Counted from the first letter of the stretch, positions 8,572-18,417 are shown. The stretch is 64,000 nt of DNA from Desmonostoc muscorum LEGE 12446 (GCF_015207005.2 NZ_JADEXS020000001.1:5032001-5096000), one strand, 5' to 3'. Numbers and translations: made by a program. Notes: a model not told the origin generated them from the sequence alone.

Positions 8572-9009
8572 CTAAATATAATACATCAGTTCCTTCTGTT
8601 GTCGGATTGCTCTCCGTTCACAAAGGTCTTGGAGTGTGTATTTTTCCAATACACAGTTAGCAGCTTGACGTGCTTCCTGCCAAACTTCCTGAATTAGCTC
8701 ACCTTCTACCGTAGTGGGAGGCGGTTCACAAGTAGAGACAACAGCTTCTGACCCTTCCATACAGGAAAAAGCATCTAGTACTGTGATTGTCCTGGGGTCT
8801 CGTGCCAAAACATAGCCACCTTTGGCTCCGCGTATACTTTTAATTAAACCTCCACGCCTTAATGTTGCCAGGAGTTGTTCTAAATAGCGGTTTGGTATGT
8901 CTTGTAATGCTGCTATCTCTCGAATTTGCAAGGCGTCACCGTTAGGGTAGCAAGTTGCCAACTCTAACAGGGCTAGAAGTGCGTATTCTGATTTGTTAGA
9001 GATTACCAC
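8572..9009 (-). CDS. Rrf2-family transcriptional regulator
   Basis: The 145-residue protein has the Rrf2 winged helix at about 1-65 (SNKSEYALLALLELA, then RYLEQLLATLRRGGLIKSIRGAKGGY). Rrf2 regulators such as IscR, NsrR and RirA often bind an Fe-S cluster through three closely spaced Cys near residues 90-106. Here Cys lie at 83, 94, 119 and 130, so the classic spacing is absent and cluster binding is uncertain. No obvious target gene (isc, suf or nitrosative stress) is adjacent. The upstream region has no obvious operator I can name. Confidence 0.85.
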   Translation of the reverse strand: MVISNKSEYALLALLELATCYPNGDALQIREIAALQDIPNRYLEQLLATLRRGGLIKSIRGAKGGYVLARDPRTITVLDAFSCMEGSEAVVSTCEPPPTTVEGELIQEVWQEARQAANCVLEKYTLQDLCERRAIRQQKELMYYI

Positions 9010-9480
9010 AGGCGTAATATTTTAAACTCACACCTAAATATACAAAGTCACTGAGTCTATTTCCCTAAGCTATTGCTAAGAAAAACTTGACAATCAACTG
9101 ATTGTTGACCGGCTAACTCCACTTTAAAGACTTTCAACCATAGAAACAATTACTTTTTTTTTTTAATTCCATAAATAAAAATGATTAATTAGTTGACAGT
9201 CGTTGTGAACTCAAAGGGACTGGGGGCTGGACAGTGGGCTAGAGGAAACATTCACCAATTCTGATTGCTGGTTTATTTTTCATTTCTGCAAGCCGCACAC
9301 TCGTGACTTATAGTCATCAGTAGGCGCTCCATGTTGGGTTAAAATTACGATATAGCGAAAACCAAGCCAAACTGAACCACGACAACTAAAGATATAGGGT
9401 TCTACTAGGAAATAGATACTTTTGTATCGATCCTCTAGTAGGTAAAATCTTTAAGGTACAGAGGTTAAACATACTTAGAT
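9010..9480. other. Gene-free stretch upstream of the Rrf2 gene
   Basis: AT-rich sequence with a poly-T run near 9150. No open frame or RNA gene is recognisable. An imperfect hairpin (TACTAGGAAATAGATAC / GTATCGATCCTCTAGTA) lies at about 9403-9441 and may belong to the transposon relic just downstream. Confidence 0.4.
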
Positions 9481-9622
9481 TTTTTAGGTACTTGTTTAAA
9501 AGTCGCCGTCGGTGCGCCGGAGACTATAAACGCCTGTGGAGAACTTGTAAGACCTGGAGTAATTCAGGCACAGATCGTTGAAACAGGAATCACGCGACTT
9601 CAAGTCGTGTGAGGTTCAAATA
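9481..9622 (+). pseudogene. Relic of an IS200/IS605-type tnpB 3' end
   Basis: Reading from about 9481 to the TGA at 9610-9612 gives a frame containing INACGELVRPG, followed by a short variable tail. This NACGE-VRP ending is characteristic of the C-terminus of TnpB proteins in cyanobacterial IS200/IS605/IS1341 elements. A terminal hairpin CACGCGACTT / CAAGTCGTGT overlaps the stop codon (9591-9610), as expected of the subterminal palindrome at the element's right end. All upstream parts of tnpB (RuvC domain) are missing. The relic ends against the convergent holB gene, whose stop is at 9600-9602. Confidence 0.62.
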
Positions 9623-10556
9623 TGGATAAAAGTAAACATTCCCAGACTAGCCGTGGTTGAGCGTAAGCGAGTAAGTATTTACGAGCTTGTTCTAGCTGCT
9701 CGATCGCCTTGGCTTGATGCCACTGCTGCCAGTAAAATTGCTGAAGATAATCAACTAACCACAGTTGTGCTTCTGTATCTAAATCTTTATCAATTTTCTT
9801 GGCTAACTCCAAAGCGTTGCGGTAAGATTTGGGGGCTTTTTTTAAATCTTCCAGTAATTCTCGGGGAATAGCTTGTAATTGCTCATAAGAAGCGATCGCA
9901 CTTCCCGCACTCCCAGCTGCTATGCTCAATACTGCTTGATGTTGCAAAATTTCTTCATGACCTGTTTGTGTGAGTACAACAGCTAAAGACTGTGCATCTA
10001 AGCGATAAAAAGGAATGCGTTGACAGCGTGACACCAAAGTTGGCAACACAGACTCAGGTGTAGGTGCAATTAAAATTAACGTTGCTTGTCCTGGTTCTTC
10101 TAAAGTTTTAAGTAAAGCATTCGCCGCAGCTTCTGCCATTGTTTGGGCTTCTTCTAGCACTACCACATTCCTTGGTGCTTCTAAAGGTGGACGACTCAGA
10201 AATTCAGTAATTTCCCGAATTTGCTCTAGTCGAATTACAGGTGGTGCCTTACGCTTAAGTCCTTTCTCAGCTGCTTGTGCTGCTGTAAATCGTTGTCCTT
10301 GGTATTGATAGGTTGGTTGCACCCACAACAAAGCCGGGTGGTTACCTTGACGCAAACGGTTTTGTAAAGCTGTAGTGATTCCCATATCACTAGAAAATAG
10401 CAATTCTACAAAGCACCTAGCTGCTAAACTTCTACCTAAACCATCAGGCCCCACAAATAAATAAGCTGGAGCAACCCGGTTTTGTCTGACAGCTTGAGTG
10501 AGCAATTCTATGGCTTGTTGTTGTCCTACAAGTGGTGCAAATGGGGCATTGGTCAT
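9600..10556 (-). CDS. holB: DNA polymerase III delta' subunit
   Basis: HolB is part of the clamp-loader complex that opens the sliding clamp. The 318 residues match: N-terminal FAPLVGQQQAIELLTQAV, a P-loop-like sequence GPDGLGRSLAARC in which the canonical Lys is Arg, the sensor block ALLKTLEEPGQATLILIAP, and the SRC motif in LVSRCQRIPF typical of delta'. A degenerate P-loop is expected because delta' does not hydrolyse ATP. The central insertion (ITTALQNRLRQGNHPALLWVQ) is the cyanobacterial form. Its 3' end overlaps the transposon relic by a few bases. Confidence 0.9.
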   Translation of the reverse strand: MTNAPFAPLVGQQQAIELLTQAVRQNRVAPAYLFVGPDGLGRSLAARCFVELLFSSDMGITTALQNRLRQGNHPALLWVQPTYQYQGQRFTAAQAAEKGLKRKAPPVIRLEQIREITEFLSRPPLEAPRNVVVLEEAQTMAEAAANALLKTLEEPGQATLILIAPTPESVLPTLVSRCQRIPFYRLDAQSLAVVLTQTGHEEILQHQAVLSIAAGSAGSAIASYEQLQAIPRELLEDLKKAPKSYRNALELAKKIDKDLDTEAQLWLVDYLQQFYWQQWHQAKAIEQLEQARKYLLAYAQPRLVWECLLLSIFEPHTT

Positions 10557-11170
10557 TAGTCAATTGTAATCTACGCAACAGCAGATGCAATATTATAGTT
10601 TTTGTGATTGTCAGGATGATTTTCTAAAATTTAATGGTGAATTTTTAGGTTTTAAGTTAATAAAAATCATCTTTTTTTTAGTTTATTTAGTTATCTAAAA
10701 AGTATCATTTTAGCTAATTTCAACTAGAAGCAGTTTTTATAAAGAAAAGCAAACATCGTCAAACAATTATTGCCAGCTTAGATAATCTAAATACATAAAG
10801 GATGAATAAAAAAGCTTAGATTATTAAATTATCGCCTGCTAACTATCTGCAAATTTTCACAAAGATTTGCAGTTAAATTATGTGGCTACTTTAAACATCC
10901 CTCAGGGCATCTAAATGTGAACTAGTCTGTTGAGCCAAAAGTGCAGCAGCTAAATATTAAAAAAATTGGGGATGATGGAATTACCACGATCGCCGATAAA
11001 AATACTTACACTTTCTACTGAATGGTTCTTCTACCTGATTTTCATTTAGTGAAAACTGCAAAACTAGGTGAAAAAATACTGAGTATTTTGGCATTTTTAC
11101 AAGTAAAAACGGTGATAAAAAACCATAACACCGAAATCAAGATAAATCAATATTGCCAGAGGAGGCTGAG
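10557..11170. other. AT-rich gap between divergent holB and oxidoreductase genes
   Basis: About 600 bases without a recognisable gene; promoters for both flanking genes must lie here. One clean hairpin, CTGCAAAT / ATTTGCAG, is at 10847-10872. A GAGGAGG ribosome binding site at about 11159-11165 belongs to the downstream gene. Confidence 0.5.
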
Positions 11171-12733
11171 ATGGAAATCTTCGATTACGTGATTCTAGGA
11201 GCCGGATTGGGTGGACTTTCCGCCGCAGCTTGTTTAACCCGACAAGGCTACCGAGTAGCAGTTTTAGAACAACATTATCTACCTGGTGGATGCTGTCACA
11301 CCTTTGATTATGGAGAATACAGTTTTTGTGCCGACGTTCATTACATTTCTCAATGTGGTTCTGGTCAGACTATAGGCCAATTTCTCGACTATATTGGTCA
11401 AGATATACCCTTTAATAGCCTCGATCGTGACTGTATCGATCGCGTCATTACACCAGAGGTAGATTTTAAAATTCCTTTGGGGTGGGATAATCTGCGATCG
11501 CGTTTACTTTCCACATTTTCAGAAGAAGCTGGTGCTATTAACCTTTACTGCGATGAAATTCAGCGACTCCACCAAGAAATTCGCAACTTGGTACAGGAAG
11601 TACGCTGGTTCGATCGCAAATTATCTGATTGGTTGAAGTTACCAAAATATTTTAATTTATTTTGCAAGCGGAAGTGGACACTACAAGATTTGTATAACGA
11701 TGTGAGATTATCACCTAAACTGCAAGCAGTGTTGGCGGGACAAAGTGGCGACTATGCGCTACCTCCAGAAGAAATTGCCCTACTCACCCATACTTCCCTC
11801 GTTTGGGACTACTCAGAAGGCGCTTACTATCCAAAACATCACTTTAAACACCTTGTTGACACTATTGCGGACGTAATTACCGCAGGTGGAGGTGTAATTA
11901 AGTATTCAAACCGAGTTCACCATATTCAAGTTAGCAACCACAGTGTTCATAGCGTACTTGCCGATGGAATCACTTATCGAGCCAGCAAAGCTTATATCAG
12001 CGACCTTGACCCCAAATTAACAGTAGAGTTAATGCACGATTCTGAGGCTTTGAGTCACAAAGAACGTCAACGCCTTACCCATTACGAATACTCAGCGAGT
12101 GCTTTTAATATTTACCTGGGTTTAGATAGCCGCTTCGATCCTCAACGCTACGGCATCGGTAACTGGAATACTTGGTATTATCCCACAGGCAACCTCAACA
12201 AAGAATACCAACAACAATTGCAGGGAGATCTCAGCCATCCGTGGATTTTCCTCTCGTGTCCAACGATGAAATCCAGCGAACCAGGGATGGCGCCAGAGGG
12301 ACATCACATTTTAGAGATTGCTACCGTCTGTTCCTATGAACCATTTGAATATCTGCATAAAACCAACCCAAAAGCCTATAAAACCAGAAAGCGGGAAGTT
12401 TATCAGCAGATGATGACAAGTGTGCGAGATTTGATTCCAGATGTAGATAACTACGCCCGAATGAAAGTTTACGGTACACCCACCACCAGCGAATTTTATC
12501 TCGGACAACCCCAGGGTAATATTTATGGTGCAAAATTAGTGCCGAAACAAGTTGGTTTAAATCGTCTGGGATATGTGACGGAATTACCGAACCTGTTTTT
12601 GGTAGGGGCGAGTGCTGGGTATCCCAGTGTACCGGGTGTAATTGGTAATGGGATGGATGTAGTGGAACTGTTGACAGGGCGATCGCCACGTCAGAAACTT
12701 GAAATAACCCAGCCTTTGGTAGGAGTTGGGTGA
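11171..12733 (+). CDS. CrtISO/RetSat-like FAD-dependent oxidoreductase
   Basis: The 520-residue product has an N-terminal dinucleotide-binding motif (DYVILGAGLGGLSAAACL) followed by VLEQHYLPGGCCHTF, where carotenoid desaturases and isomerases bind FAD. The C-terminal FAD motif ends NLFLVGASAGYPSVPGVIGNGMDVVE. It belongs to the phytoene desaturase / carotenoid isomerase / retinol saturase superfamily. The N-terminal CCHTF and the absence of a clear CrtI or CrtH signature argue for a RetSat-like member rather than CrtISO itself. The substrate is probably an isoprenoid, by family only. The start is the ATG at 11171, six bases behind GAGGAGG; an in-frame TTG at 11153 is less likely. Confidence 0.8.
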   Translation: MEIFDYVILGAGLGGLSAAACLTRQGYRVAVLEQHYLPGGCCHTFDYGEYSFCADVHYISQCGSGQTIGQFLDYIGQDIPFNSLDRDCIDRVITPEVDFKIPLGWDNLRSRLLSTFSEEAGAINLYCDEIQRLHQEIRNLVQEVRWFDRKLSDWLKLPKYFNLFCKRKWTLQDLYNDVRLSPKLQAVLAGQSGDYALPPEEIALLTHTSLVWDYSEGAYYPKHHFKHLVDTIADVITAGGGVIKYSNRVHHIQVSNHSVHSVLADGITYRASKAYISDLDPKLTVELMHDSEALSHKERQRLTHYEYSASAFNIYLGLDSRFDPQRYGIGNWNTWYYPTGNLNKEYQQQLQGDLSHPWIFLSCPTMKSSEPGMAPEGHHILEIATVCSYEPFEYLHKTNPKAYKTRKREVYQQMMTSVRDLIPDVDNYARMKVYGTPTTSEFYLGQPQGNIYGAKLVPKQVGLNRLGYVTELPNLFLVGASAGYPSVPGVIGNGMDVVELLTGRSPRQKLEITQPLVGVG

Positions 12734-13142
12734 CTTTAAATAAGCATAAAGTTTAATGTCTTTGTCGAATAGCTTTATATGATTACAGCAGATTGCAAGT
12801 TAGTGAGGTACAGATAATCGTAGGGGCACAACATGTTGTGCCCCTACCCGTGTACTTCATTTACCTGAAATACGCTGTATCATCAGGACTTACGCACAAA
12901 GATTATCTATTGAGACTGGGTGTAGGGGTGTAAGGGTTTTCATTAGATAATGAAGCGGCCGCTAATGATTTAGAAGCGTTATTAATACCAATTCGCAATT
13001 TGTAATACTCGCCAAGGCGTGAGAAGCAAGCTACGCAATTTGTGAAATTCAGATTGTATCTAGGTTTCAAGGTTTAAATCTGTTGCCGAATTTTAGGGAA
13101 TTGGTATAACTCCAGCAGAAGTGTCCGTCAGAAAATATCCTA
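12734..13142. repeat. Intergenic repeats including a palindrome-cored copy
   Basis: The gap holds a ~70-bp element with core GGGGCACAACATGTTGTGCCCC at about 12823-12844, an inverted copy of the one at 1453-1510. Then comes TCAGGACTTACGCA, a frequent Nostoc repeat boundary, near 12881. A MITE-like element at 12985-13107 follows. No gene is visible. Confidence 0.65.
12985..13107. mobile_element. MITE-like element with ATACCAATTC termini
   Basis: ATACCAATTC at 12985-12994 and its exact reverse complement GAATTGGTAT at 13098-13107 bound a 123-bp non-coding segment. A related, differently sized pair (ATACTAATCTGCA / TGCAGATTGGTAT) bounds 61164-61253. No transposase is present; if mobile it would depend on an element elsewhere in the genome. 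Confidence 0.5.
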
Positions 13143-13173
13143 AAAAAAGCCCCTGGTATTTCTACCAGAGGTG
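13142..13173 (-). terminator. Rho-independent terminator downstream of clpC
   Basis: Read on the minus strand, CCTCTGGTA pairs with TACCAGGGG across a short loop and is followed by a run of seven T. It lies about 120 nt past the clpC stop with no gene between, so it most likely ends the clpC transcript. Confidence 0.65.
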
Positions 13174-13292
13174 AAGCATATAATACCATTTCACTTGATG
13201 TTTGTCTGAGATGCCCCTGTTTGTGCCTCTGCCTAAGCAAGAGGCTAGAGTGTTCCTAAAATATTACACCAAAAAGTGATTAGGTATAAATA

Positions 13293-15746
13293 TTAGCCAA
13301 CATTTGCCAATAGCAACTCTCGTTTTGCTGATTTTTGGACTTTTACTTGAGAGTCATCGTCAACATCGATAACCGCTGTGTCTCCATCTATAATTTCACC
13401 AGATAGCATTGCTTCGGCGAGAGAATCTTCTAAAAGGCGCATAATTGCTCGGCGTAATGGTCTGGCACCATAGCTGGGGTTATAGCCTTCCTGTACCACA
13501 CGTTCTTTGAAGCGATCGCTAACTTCTAAAATGATTCCTTTTTCCGTTAAGCGCTTAGCAACATCACGGAGCATAATTTCAGCAATTTGCTTGACTTCAT
13601 CCTTAGAAAGCTGGGTGAAGACGATAATCTCATCGAGACGGTTGAGAAACTCAGGACGGAAGTAAGCCTTCATTTCTTCATTTACCAAGTTGCGAATGCG
13701 GTTGTAACTAGCGTCCGCTTGAGTGTCAAAATCAAAGCCTAAACCACTACCACCTTTTTCAATCACCTTGGAACCGATGTTAGAGGTCAAAATGATTAGC
13801 GTGTTCTTGAAGTCCACTTTCCGACCTTTGGCATCAGTAAGTTGACCGTCATCCAAGATTTGCAGCAGCATATTGAATACATCGGGGTGCGCTTTTTCGA
13901 TTTCGTCGAAAAGCAGCACTGAGTATGGTTTGCGCCGCACTAATTCAGTTAGCTGTCCGCCTTCATCGTATCCTACATAACCAGGAGGCGAACCAATTAA
14001 TTTGGAGACGGTGTGGCTTTCCATGTATTCGGACATATCTAAGCGAATCATCGCTTCTTCCGAACCAAAGAAATAAGCAGCCAAGGCTTTAGCCAATTCT
14101 GTTTTCCCAACGCCAGTGGGGCCAGAAAAGATAAAGCTAGCGATGGGACGATTGGGATTTTTTAAGCCGACGCGGGCGCGACGGATGGCACGAGATACAG
14201 ATGTAACTGCTTGCTCTTGACCGATGAGCCGCTGGTGCAGAGTGTCTTCTAAGTGCAGCAGCAACTCTGATTCAGATTCAGTTAGTTTGTTGACTGGTAC
14301 ACCAGTCCAAGAAGCCACGATTTGGGCGATGTCTTCTTCGTCAACTACAGTAGCATTGACAGATTTATCGTTTTCTGATGTGCCAGCTTGGAGTTGGGCT
14401 GTGAGTTCCAATTCTTGGTCGCGCAGTTGTCCGGCTTTGTCAAAATCCTGGACTCTGACTGCTGCTTCTTTGGCTTTGGTAACGCCAGCGAGTTCGCGCT
14501 TGAGTTCTTTATTGGGAGAACTTTGAGAGTTCCGCAAACGAACGCGGGAGCCAGCTTCATCAATCAAGTCTATTGCTTTATCTGGCAAAAAGCGATCGCT
14601 AATATACCTGTCTGACAACTTGGCTGCTGCTACCACCGCCGCGTCAGAAATTGTGACTTTATGGTGCTGTTCATAAGCACCGCGCAAGCCGTAAAGAATT
14701 TGTACGGTTTCCTCTACTGATGGTTCACCGACCATAATCGGTTGGAAACGACGCTCTAAGGCAGCATCACGTTCGATATGCTTGCGATATTCATCGAGGG
14801 TGGTTGCGCCGATACACTGGAGTTCACCCCGTGCCAAAGCGGGTTTGAGGATGTTAGCTGCATCCAAACCGCCTTCTGTACCACCAGCGCCAACCAAGGT
14901 GTGAATTTCGTCAATCACCAAGATGATATTGCCCACAGAACGGACTTCTTCCACGACCTTTTTGATCCGTTCTTCAAAATCTCCACGGAAGCGAGTTCCA
15001 GCCACCAAAGACCCCATATCGAGGCTGATGACTTGCTTATCTTGTAAAGTTTCGGGAACATCCTGATTAACAATACGCTGAGCTAGACCTTCAGCGATCG
15101 CAGTTTTACCAACTCCTGGTTCCCCAATCAATACTGGGTTATTCTTAGTGCGGCGACCGAGAATTTGGACAGCACGCTCGATTTCCTTCTCACGACCGAC
15201 TACAGGGTCAAGTTGGCCTGCTTGTGCTAATTTGGTCAGATTTCTGCCAAACTCTTCCATAGTTAGCGTTTGGGTGCGCTTTTGATTACCACCACCAGCG
15301 AAAGCCGGCGCATTTTCACCCAAACGGCGAATAATCGCACTGCGGACACTCTTGAAGTCAACCCCTAGATTTTGCAGTACTTTGGCGGCCACACCTTCGC
15401 CTGCCTCGGTTAATCCTAAGAGTAAGTGTTCAGTATTAATGTAATTCTGTCCCAAACTATGAGCTTCTTTAAACGATTGCTCAAAGAGGCTTTTTACCTT
15501 GGGAGTAAAAGGAATTTCTGGTGGTACAAAGCCAGAACCCCTGCCAATAATTTTTTCTACCTCGCGGCGTGCGTCTTTGAGAGTAACGCCTAATTCGGCC
15601 AGCACTTTAGCAGCAACCCCAGTTCCTTCTCCCATCAAACCCAGGAGAATTTGTTCAGTTCCTACGAAGTTGTGTCCCAGGCGACGTGCTTCCTCCTGAG
15701 CTAGCATAATTACTCTAATGGCTTCGGAAGTGAAGTGTTCAAACAT
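13293..15746 (-). CDS. clpC: ClpC-type AAA+ chaperone, Clp protease ATPase subunit
   Basis: ClpC unfolds substrates and feeds them to ClpP. The 817 residues contain the duplicated Clp-N domain ([19 protein letters not shown], then [20 protein letters not shown]), a first AAA+ module ([25 protein letters not shown]), a UVR-like middle segment (around [13 protein letters not shown]), and a second AAA+ module ([26 protein letters not shown]). The arrangement and the middle segment distinguish ClpC from ClpB, which has a much longer M domain. The start is the ATG at 15746 (MFEHFTSEA); an upstream in-frame start at 15803 would add residues not typical of the family. A terminator follows at 13142-13173. 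Confidence 0.95.
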   Translation of the reverse strand: MFEHFTSEAIRVIMLAQEEARRLGHNFVGTEQILLGLMGEGTGVAAKVLAELGVTLKDARREVEKIIGRGSGFVPPEIPFTPKVKSLFEQSFKEAHSLGQNYINTEHLLLGLTEAGEGVAAKVLQNLGVDFKSVRSAIIRRLGENAPAFAGGGNQKRTQTLTMEEFGRNLTKLAQAGQLDPVVGREKEIERAVQILGRRTKNNPVLIGEPGVGKTAIAEGLAQRIVNQDVPETLQDKQVISLDMGSLVAGTRFRGDFEERIKKVVEEVRSVGNIILVIDEIHTLVGAGGTEGGLDAANILKPALARGELQCIGATTLDEYRKHIERDAALERRFQPIMVGEPSVEETVQILYGLRGAYEQHHKVTISDAAVVAAAKLSDRYISDRFLPDKAIDLIDEAGSRVRLRNSQSSPNKELKRELAGVTKAKEAAVRVQDFDKAGQLRDQELELTAQLQAGTSENDKSVNATVVDEEDIAQIVASWTGVPVNKLTESESELLLHLEDTLHQRLIGQEQAVTSVSRAIRRARVGLKNPNRPIASFIFSGPTGVGKTELAKALAAYFFGSEEAMIRLDMSEYMESHTVSKLIGSPPGYVGYDEGGQLTELVRRKPYSVLLFDEIEKAHPDVFNMLLQILDDGQLTDAKGRKVDFKNTLIILTSNIGSKVIEKGGSGLGFDFDTQADASYNRIRNLVNEEMKAYFRPEFLNRLDEIIVFTQLSKDEVKQIAEIMLRDVAKRLTEKGIILEVSDRFKERVVQEGYNPSYGARPLRRAIMRLLEDSLAEAMLSGEIIDGDTAVIDVDDDSQVKVQKSAKRELLLANVG

Positions 15747-16075
15747 AGCGGGTTCTTGCTCCCTTGCTGCTTCGACTTTGGGTGAGATAAAATTCACCCT
15801 CATCTAAAGATTTTTGTATTTTCTTAAGAACTAATGTAACTTTATTTAAATTTAACTGGCAGTGGTGAGAGCCGTAAGACCTCAGGTGTAGTTGCCGTCT
15901 GGGGCATTGGGAGTGCTGAGTGGGGGATGTGGGGGAGATGAGGGAGATGAGGGAGTGTGGGGAGTGAGGGAGAATAATAACTCCTAACTCAGCACTCATA
16001 ACTCAGCACTCTCAATGCCCCTTTGTCAGATAAACTAAAAACTCAGGACTCAGCACTTGATACTCAGGACTCACG
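15747..16075. repeat. clpC upstream region with tandem short repeats
   Basis: The clpC promoter must lie here, but most of 15900-16075 is low-complexity repeat: GAGATGAGGGAGATGAGGGAG and GGGGAGT tracts on one side, and CAGCACTCATAACTCAGCACTC with ACTCAGGACTCAG units on the other. The two halves are partly complementary. No gene is seen. Confidence 0.65.
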
Positions 16076-16372
16076 ATGAGTGAAGCAATGGGCGGAAAAG
16101 ATCAACAACATCCTCTTTATAACCGCGATCGTCCCCTTATTGATATCTTACTCGCTCAACAAGCGACAGAATATAATTTAGCAGAATTAGCTAGATTGCG
16201 AATTCGTTATCAAGGCTTTCCAGGGGCGAGAGACATTCAAAAAGATTTGGATAAAGTCTTGCAGCAGTGGGGTTTGACGGAAGCCCAGCTTTTTGAAAAA
16301 ACTCGCCAACTACACGACTTGGGCGGTATTTATAAAAGTCGCGGCAAGAAAGATGAACAGGATTGGAATTAG
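16076..16372 (+). CDS. DUF3288 family protein
   Basis: A 98-residue soluble protein of a small family restricted largely to cyanobacteria. The conserved region runs from QHPLYNRDRPLIDILL through NLAELARLRIRYQGFPGA to the C-terminal FEKTRQLHDLGGIYKSRG. It is helical with no obvious catalytic motif. No function is established. The ATG at 16076 follows directly on the repeat tract in front of clpC, with which it is divergent. A repeat tract of CTCCCCTGCC units follows its stop. Confidence 0.8.
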   Translation: MSEAMGGKDQQHPLYNRDRPLIDILLAQQATEYNLAELARLRIRYQGFPGARDIQKDLDKVLQQWGLTEAQLFEKTRQLHDLGGIYKSRGKKDEQDWN

Positions 16373-16446
16373 GGCATGGGGCATTGGGCATTGTTTATTT
16401 CCCCCCCTGCCTCCCCTGCCTCCCCTGCTCCCTCATCCCCCACTCC

Positions 16447-17544
16447 CTACTGCCCACTCAGCACTGGAATGGCGATCGCCAATTCTGTGCCTTTGCCTAA
16501 CTCAGATGTGACTGTGAGTTTGCCGCTATGTTTTTCTTCGATAATCTGTCGGGAAATTGCTAATCCTAAACCTGTGCCTTTGCCTACTGGTTTGGTAGTG
16601 AATAAGTAATCAAATAATTTTTGCTTGACGTTTTCCGATATTCCTAGTCCGTTGTCTTGAATGTGGATGAGGATATGATGCCGATCTTCAGACAGGGTAG
16701 TTTTTATTGTGATCCGATTGGGATTGTCTTTGATTTGTTGGAAACTACGCTCTTTATTAGCTTCTTCTAAGGCATCAATGGCGTTGGCGAGGATATTCAT
16801 AAATACTTGGTTGAGTTGTCCAGGAAAGCATTCTATTTGAGGTAGAACGCCGTAATCTTTGACTACTTCGATTACGGGACGATGTTCATTGGCTTTTAAT
16901 CTGTGTTTGAGGATGAGTAGTGTACTGTCAATGCCTTCATGAATATTAAAAGGAACTTGACGATCGCTATCTCCTCTAGAGAAGGTGCGGAGACTGGTGC
17001 TAATACCACGGATGCGATCGCTTCCTTCTTTTAGGGAGGAGATGAGTTTGGGCAAGTCTTCTTGGAGGTAGTCTAAATCAATTGTGGCGATCGCTTCCTC
17101 AATTTCTGCTCCTGGATGGGGAAAGGTTTGCTGATAAAGTTTGATTAATCCTAATAAATCTTGAATATAATTCTCAGCAGGTTTGAGGTTACCTGCAATA
17201 AAGTTAATTGGGTTGTTAATTTCGTGGGCGATGGCTGTAACGAGGCTACCCAGTGCTGACATTTTTTCTTGTTGCACGAGACTGTATTGTGTCTGTTGTA
17301 AATCGTGCAATGCTTTAGTTAATTGTGCTGTTTGTTGTTCGATGGTGATTAAATCGCGGTATGACCTTAAAGCAGCGATCGCAGTTGTAATTAATTTTTG
17401 GCGAGTCAGTTCTATCTTCAGCTTATAGTCATTGATATCATAGTTCAAAATCACCGATTCTTCTGGCGCATCTCCTGGTTGTCCTGTGCGTAAAATCACC
17501 CGCACAATCTGATTTTTCAATTCCTCCCGAATGTACTGAATCAC
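16447..17544 (-). pseudogene. 5'-truncated response-regulator/histidine kinase
   Basis: The open frame begins at a GTG at 17544 and encodes 365 residues. In frame upstream it can be read for seven more codons (TNDAGLR) before the palindrome at 17561. NDAGL..IQYIREELKNQIVRVILRTG is the part of a receiver domain that normally follows the phospho-accepting Asp. It is followed by the NYDINDYK linker and LRSYRDLI, then a histidine kinase: H-box AIAHEINNPINFIAGN, N-box NILANAIDAL, and G-box GTGLGLAISRQI. So the kinase is complete but the first half of the receiver, including the acceptor Asp, is gone. It might still be expressed as a soluble kinase if a promoter lies in the junction. The 3' end abuts repeat DNA. 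Confidence 0.8.
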
Positions 17545-17560
17545 CCTTAATCCAGCATCA

Positions 17561-17602
17561 TTAGTTTCTGGAGTTTAGACTAGTCTAAACTCCAGAAACT
17601 AA
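17561..17602. repeat. Perfect 42-bp palindrome at a gene-truncation junction
   Basis: The two 21-base halves are exact reverse complements, each with TTTCTGGAGTTTAGACT or its complement, and centre on CTAG. The truncated receiver-kinase ends on one side and the Ser/Thr kinase relic on the other. It does not look like a terminator because it has no loop or T-run. Confidence 0.85.
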
Positions 17603-17966
17603 GGTTTTCAACAATATAAATACCCGACTGGAGAAACTCTTCTAACTCTATTTTTCCAGCTAACTGCAATTGAGATAACGAACTACCACCAAAGTCTTCT
17701 AATACTAAAACTGGTCGTTGTTGATGAATTTACAAACCGTAAACTTGGACAACTCCTGAAAGATGGAGATTGTGAATAATGTGATATTCCCGCTGATAAC
17801 AAGCAATGCTTTCTGGCGAAGGATAAATATCTCGGAGAGTTTTGAGAATTACAGGTTTGTTATCTGCTTCCCGGTAGCCTCGATATATTACAGAGTTACT
17901 ACTTTCGTAAATTTGTTCAATGACTTGATAGCCGGAAAGCGTCAGCATAGTTTGGATACTCCTCAA
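17603..17966 (-). pseudogene. N-terminal relic of a multidomain Ser/Thr protein kinase
   Basis: Translation from about 17966 (or the ATG at 17948, MLTLSGYQVI) gives the N-lobe of the large cyanobacterial kinases: LSGYQVIEQIYESSNSVIYRG, then the Lys in KPVILKTL, and LHLSGVVQVYGL. An in-frame TAA at 17730-17732 interrupts it. After the stop the same frame continues with IHQQRPVLVLEDFGGSSL, as expected of this family, then ends at the palindrome. Full-length members are well over a thousand residues with AAA, GAF and histidine kinase modules; about 120 codons remain here. It is certainly non-functional as a kinase. Confidence 0.8.
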
Positions 17967-18417
17967 AAGTGGGTTAATACTATCCCAGTTAGTTTGTTAG
18001 AGTTAGTGTACCCATCAGCTTGCTGGAGTTTTAGCCGATGCTTAAGGGAAATTTATACTATTTTGGATTGTGAAATAGTTAGTAGATAAGCTTTTTGGCT
18101 TTTGAAGGTGGATAAAAATTATCGAAAATAAGTTTCTCTGTAAGGGACTTCCAGAAAATAAATTATCCCAAATTATTTGTACATTTTTCGGTTAGCACAG
18201 CTGTGCTAACCTACTATGGAATATTTTTTGCCTTGGAAGTCCCTAACCTCTTATCTGTGTGTTATCTGCGGCTGGAGTGGTCAAATAAATAACTTTCATA
18301 CCACAGAGGCGTAAAGGACACAGAGAAAAATAAAGAGATTTTATACATCAGACAGATTAATCTTGGAAATCGTAGATATTAGCTAAAGTACAATAACTTG
18401 CATTATAGGAAATACTG
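17967..18417. other. Gene-free stretch upstream of a small membrane protein gene
   Basis: No gene is visible. AGCACAGCTGTGCT at about 18195-18208 is a short palindrome. CAGAGGCGTAAAGGACACAGAG near 18304 belongs to the 'CTCTGCG' dispersed repeat seen also at 33415, 46395 and 58345. Confidence 0.45.

Noticed and set aside
10557..11170. A tRNA or small RNA gene in the holB-oxidoreductase gap
   Set aside because: No cloverleaf-like arms or T-loop sequence could be found; only one short hairpin is visible.
12321..12689. A 122-codon - strand frame
   Set aside because: It is a shadow within the CrtISO/RetSat-like gene, with composition typical of antisense translation.
13293..15746. ClpB rather than ClpC
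   Set aside because: The middle domain is short and UVR-like, whereas ClpB has a long coiled-coil M domain.
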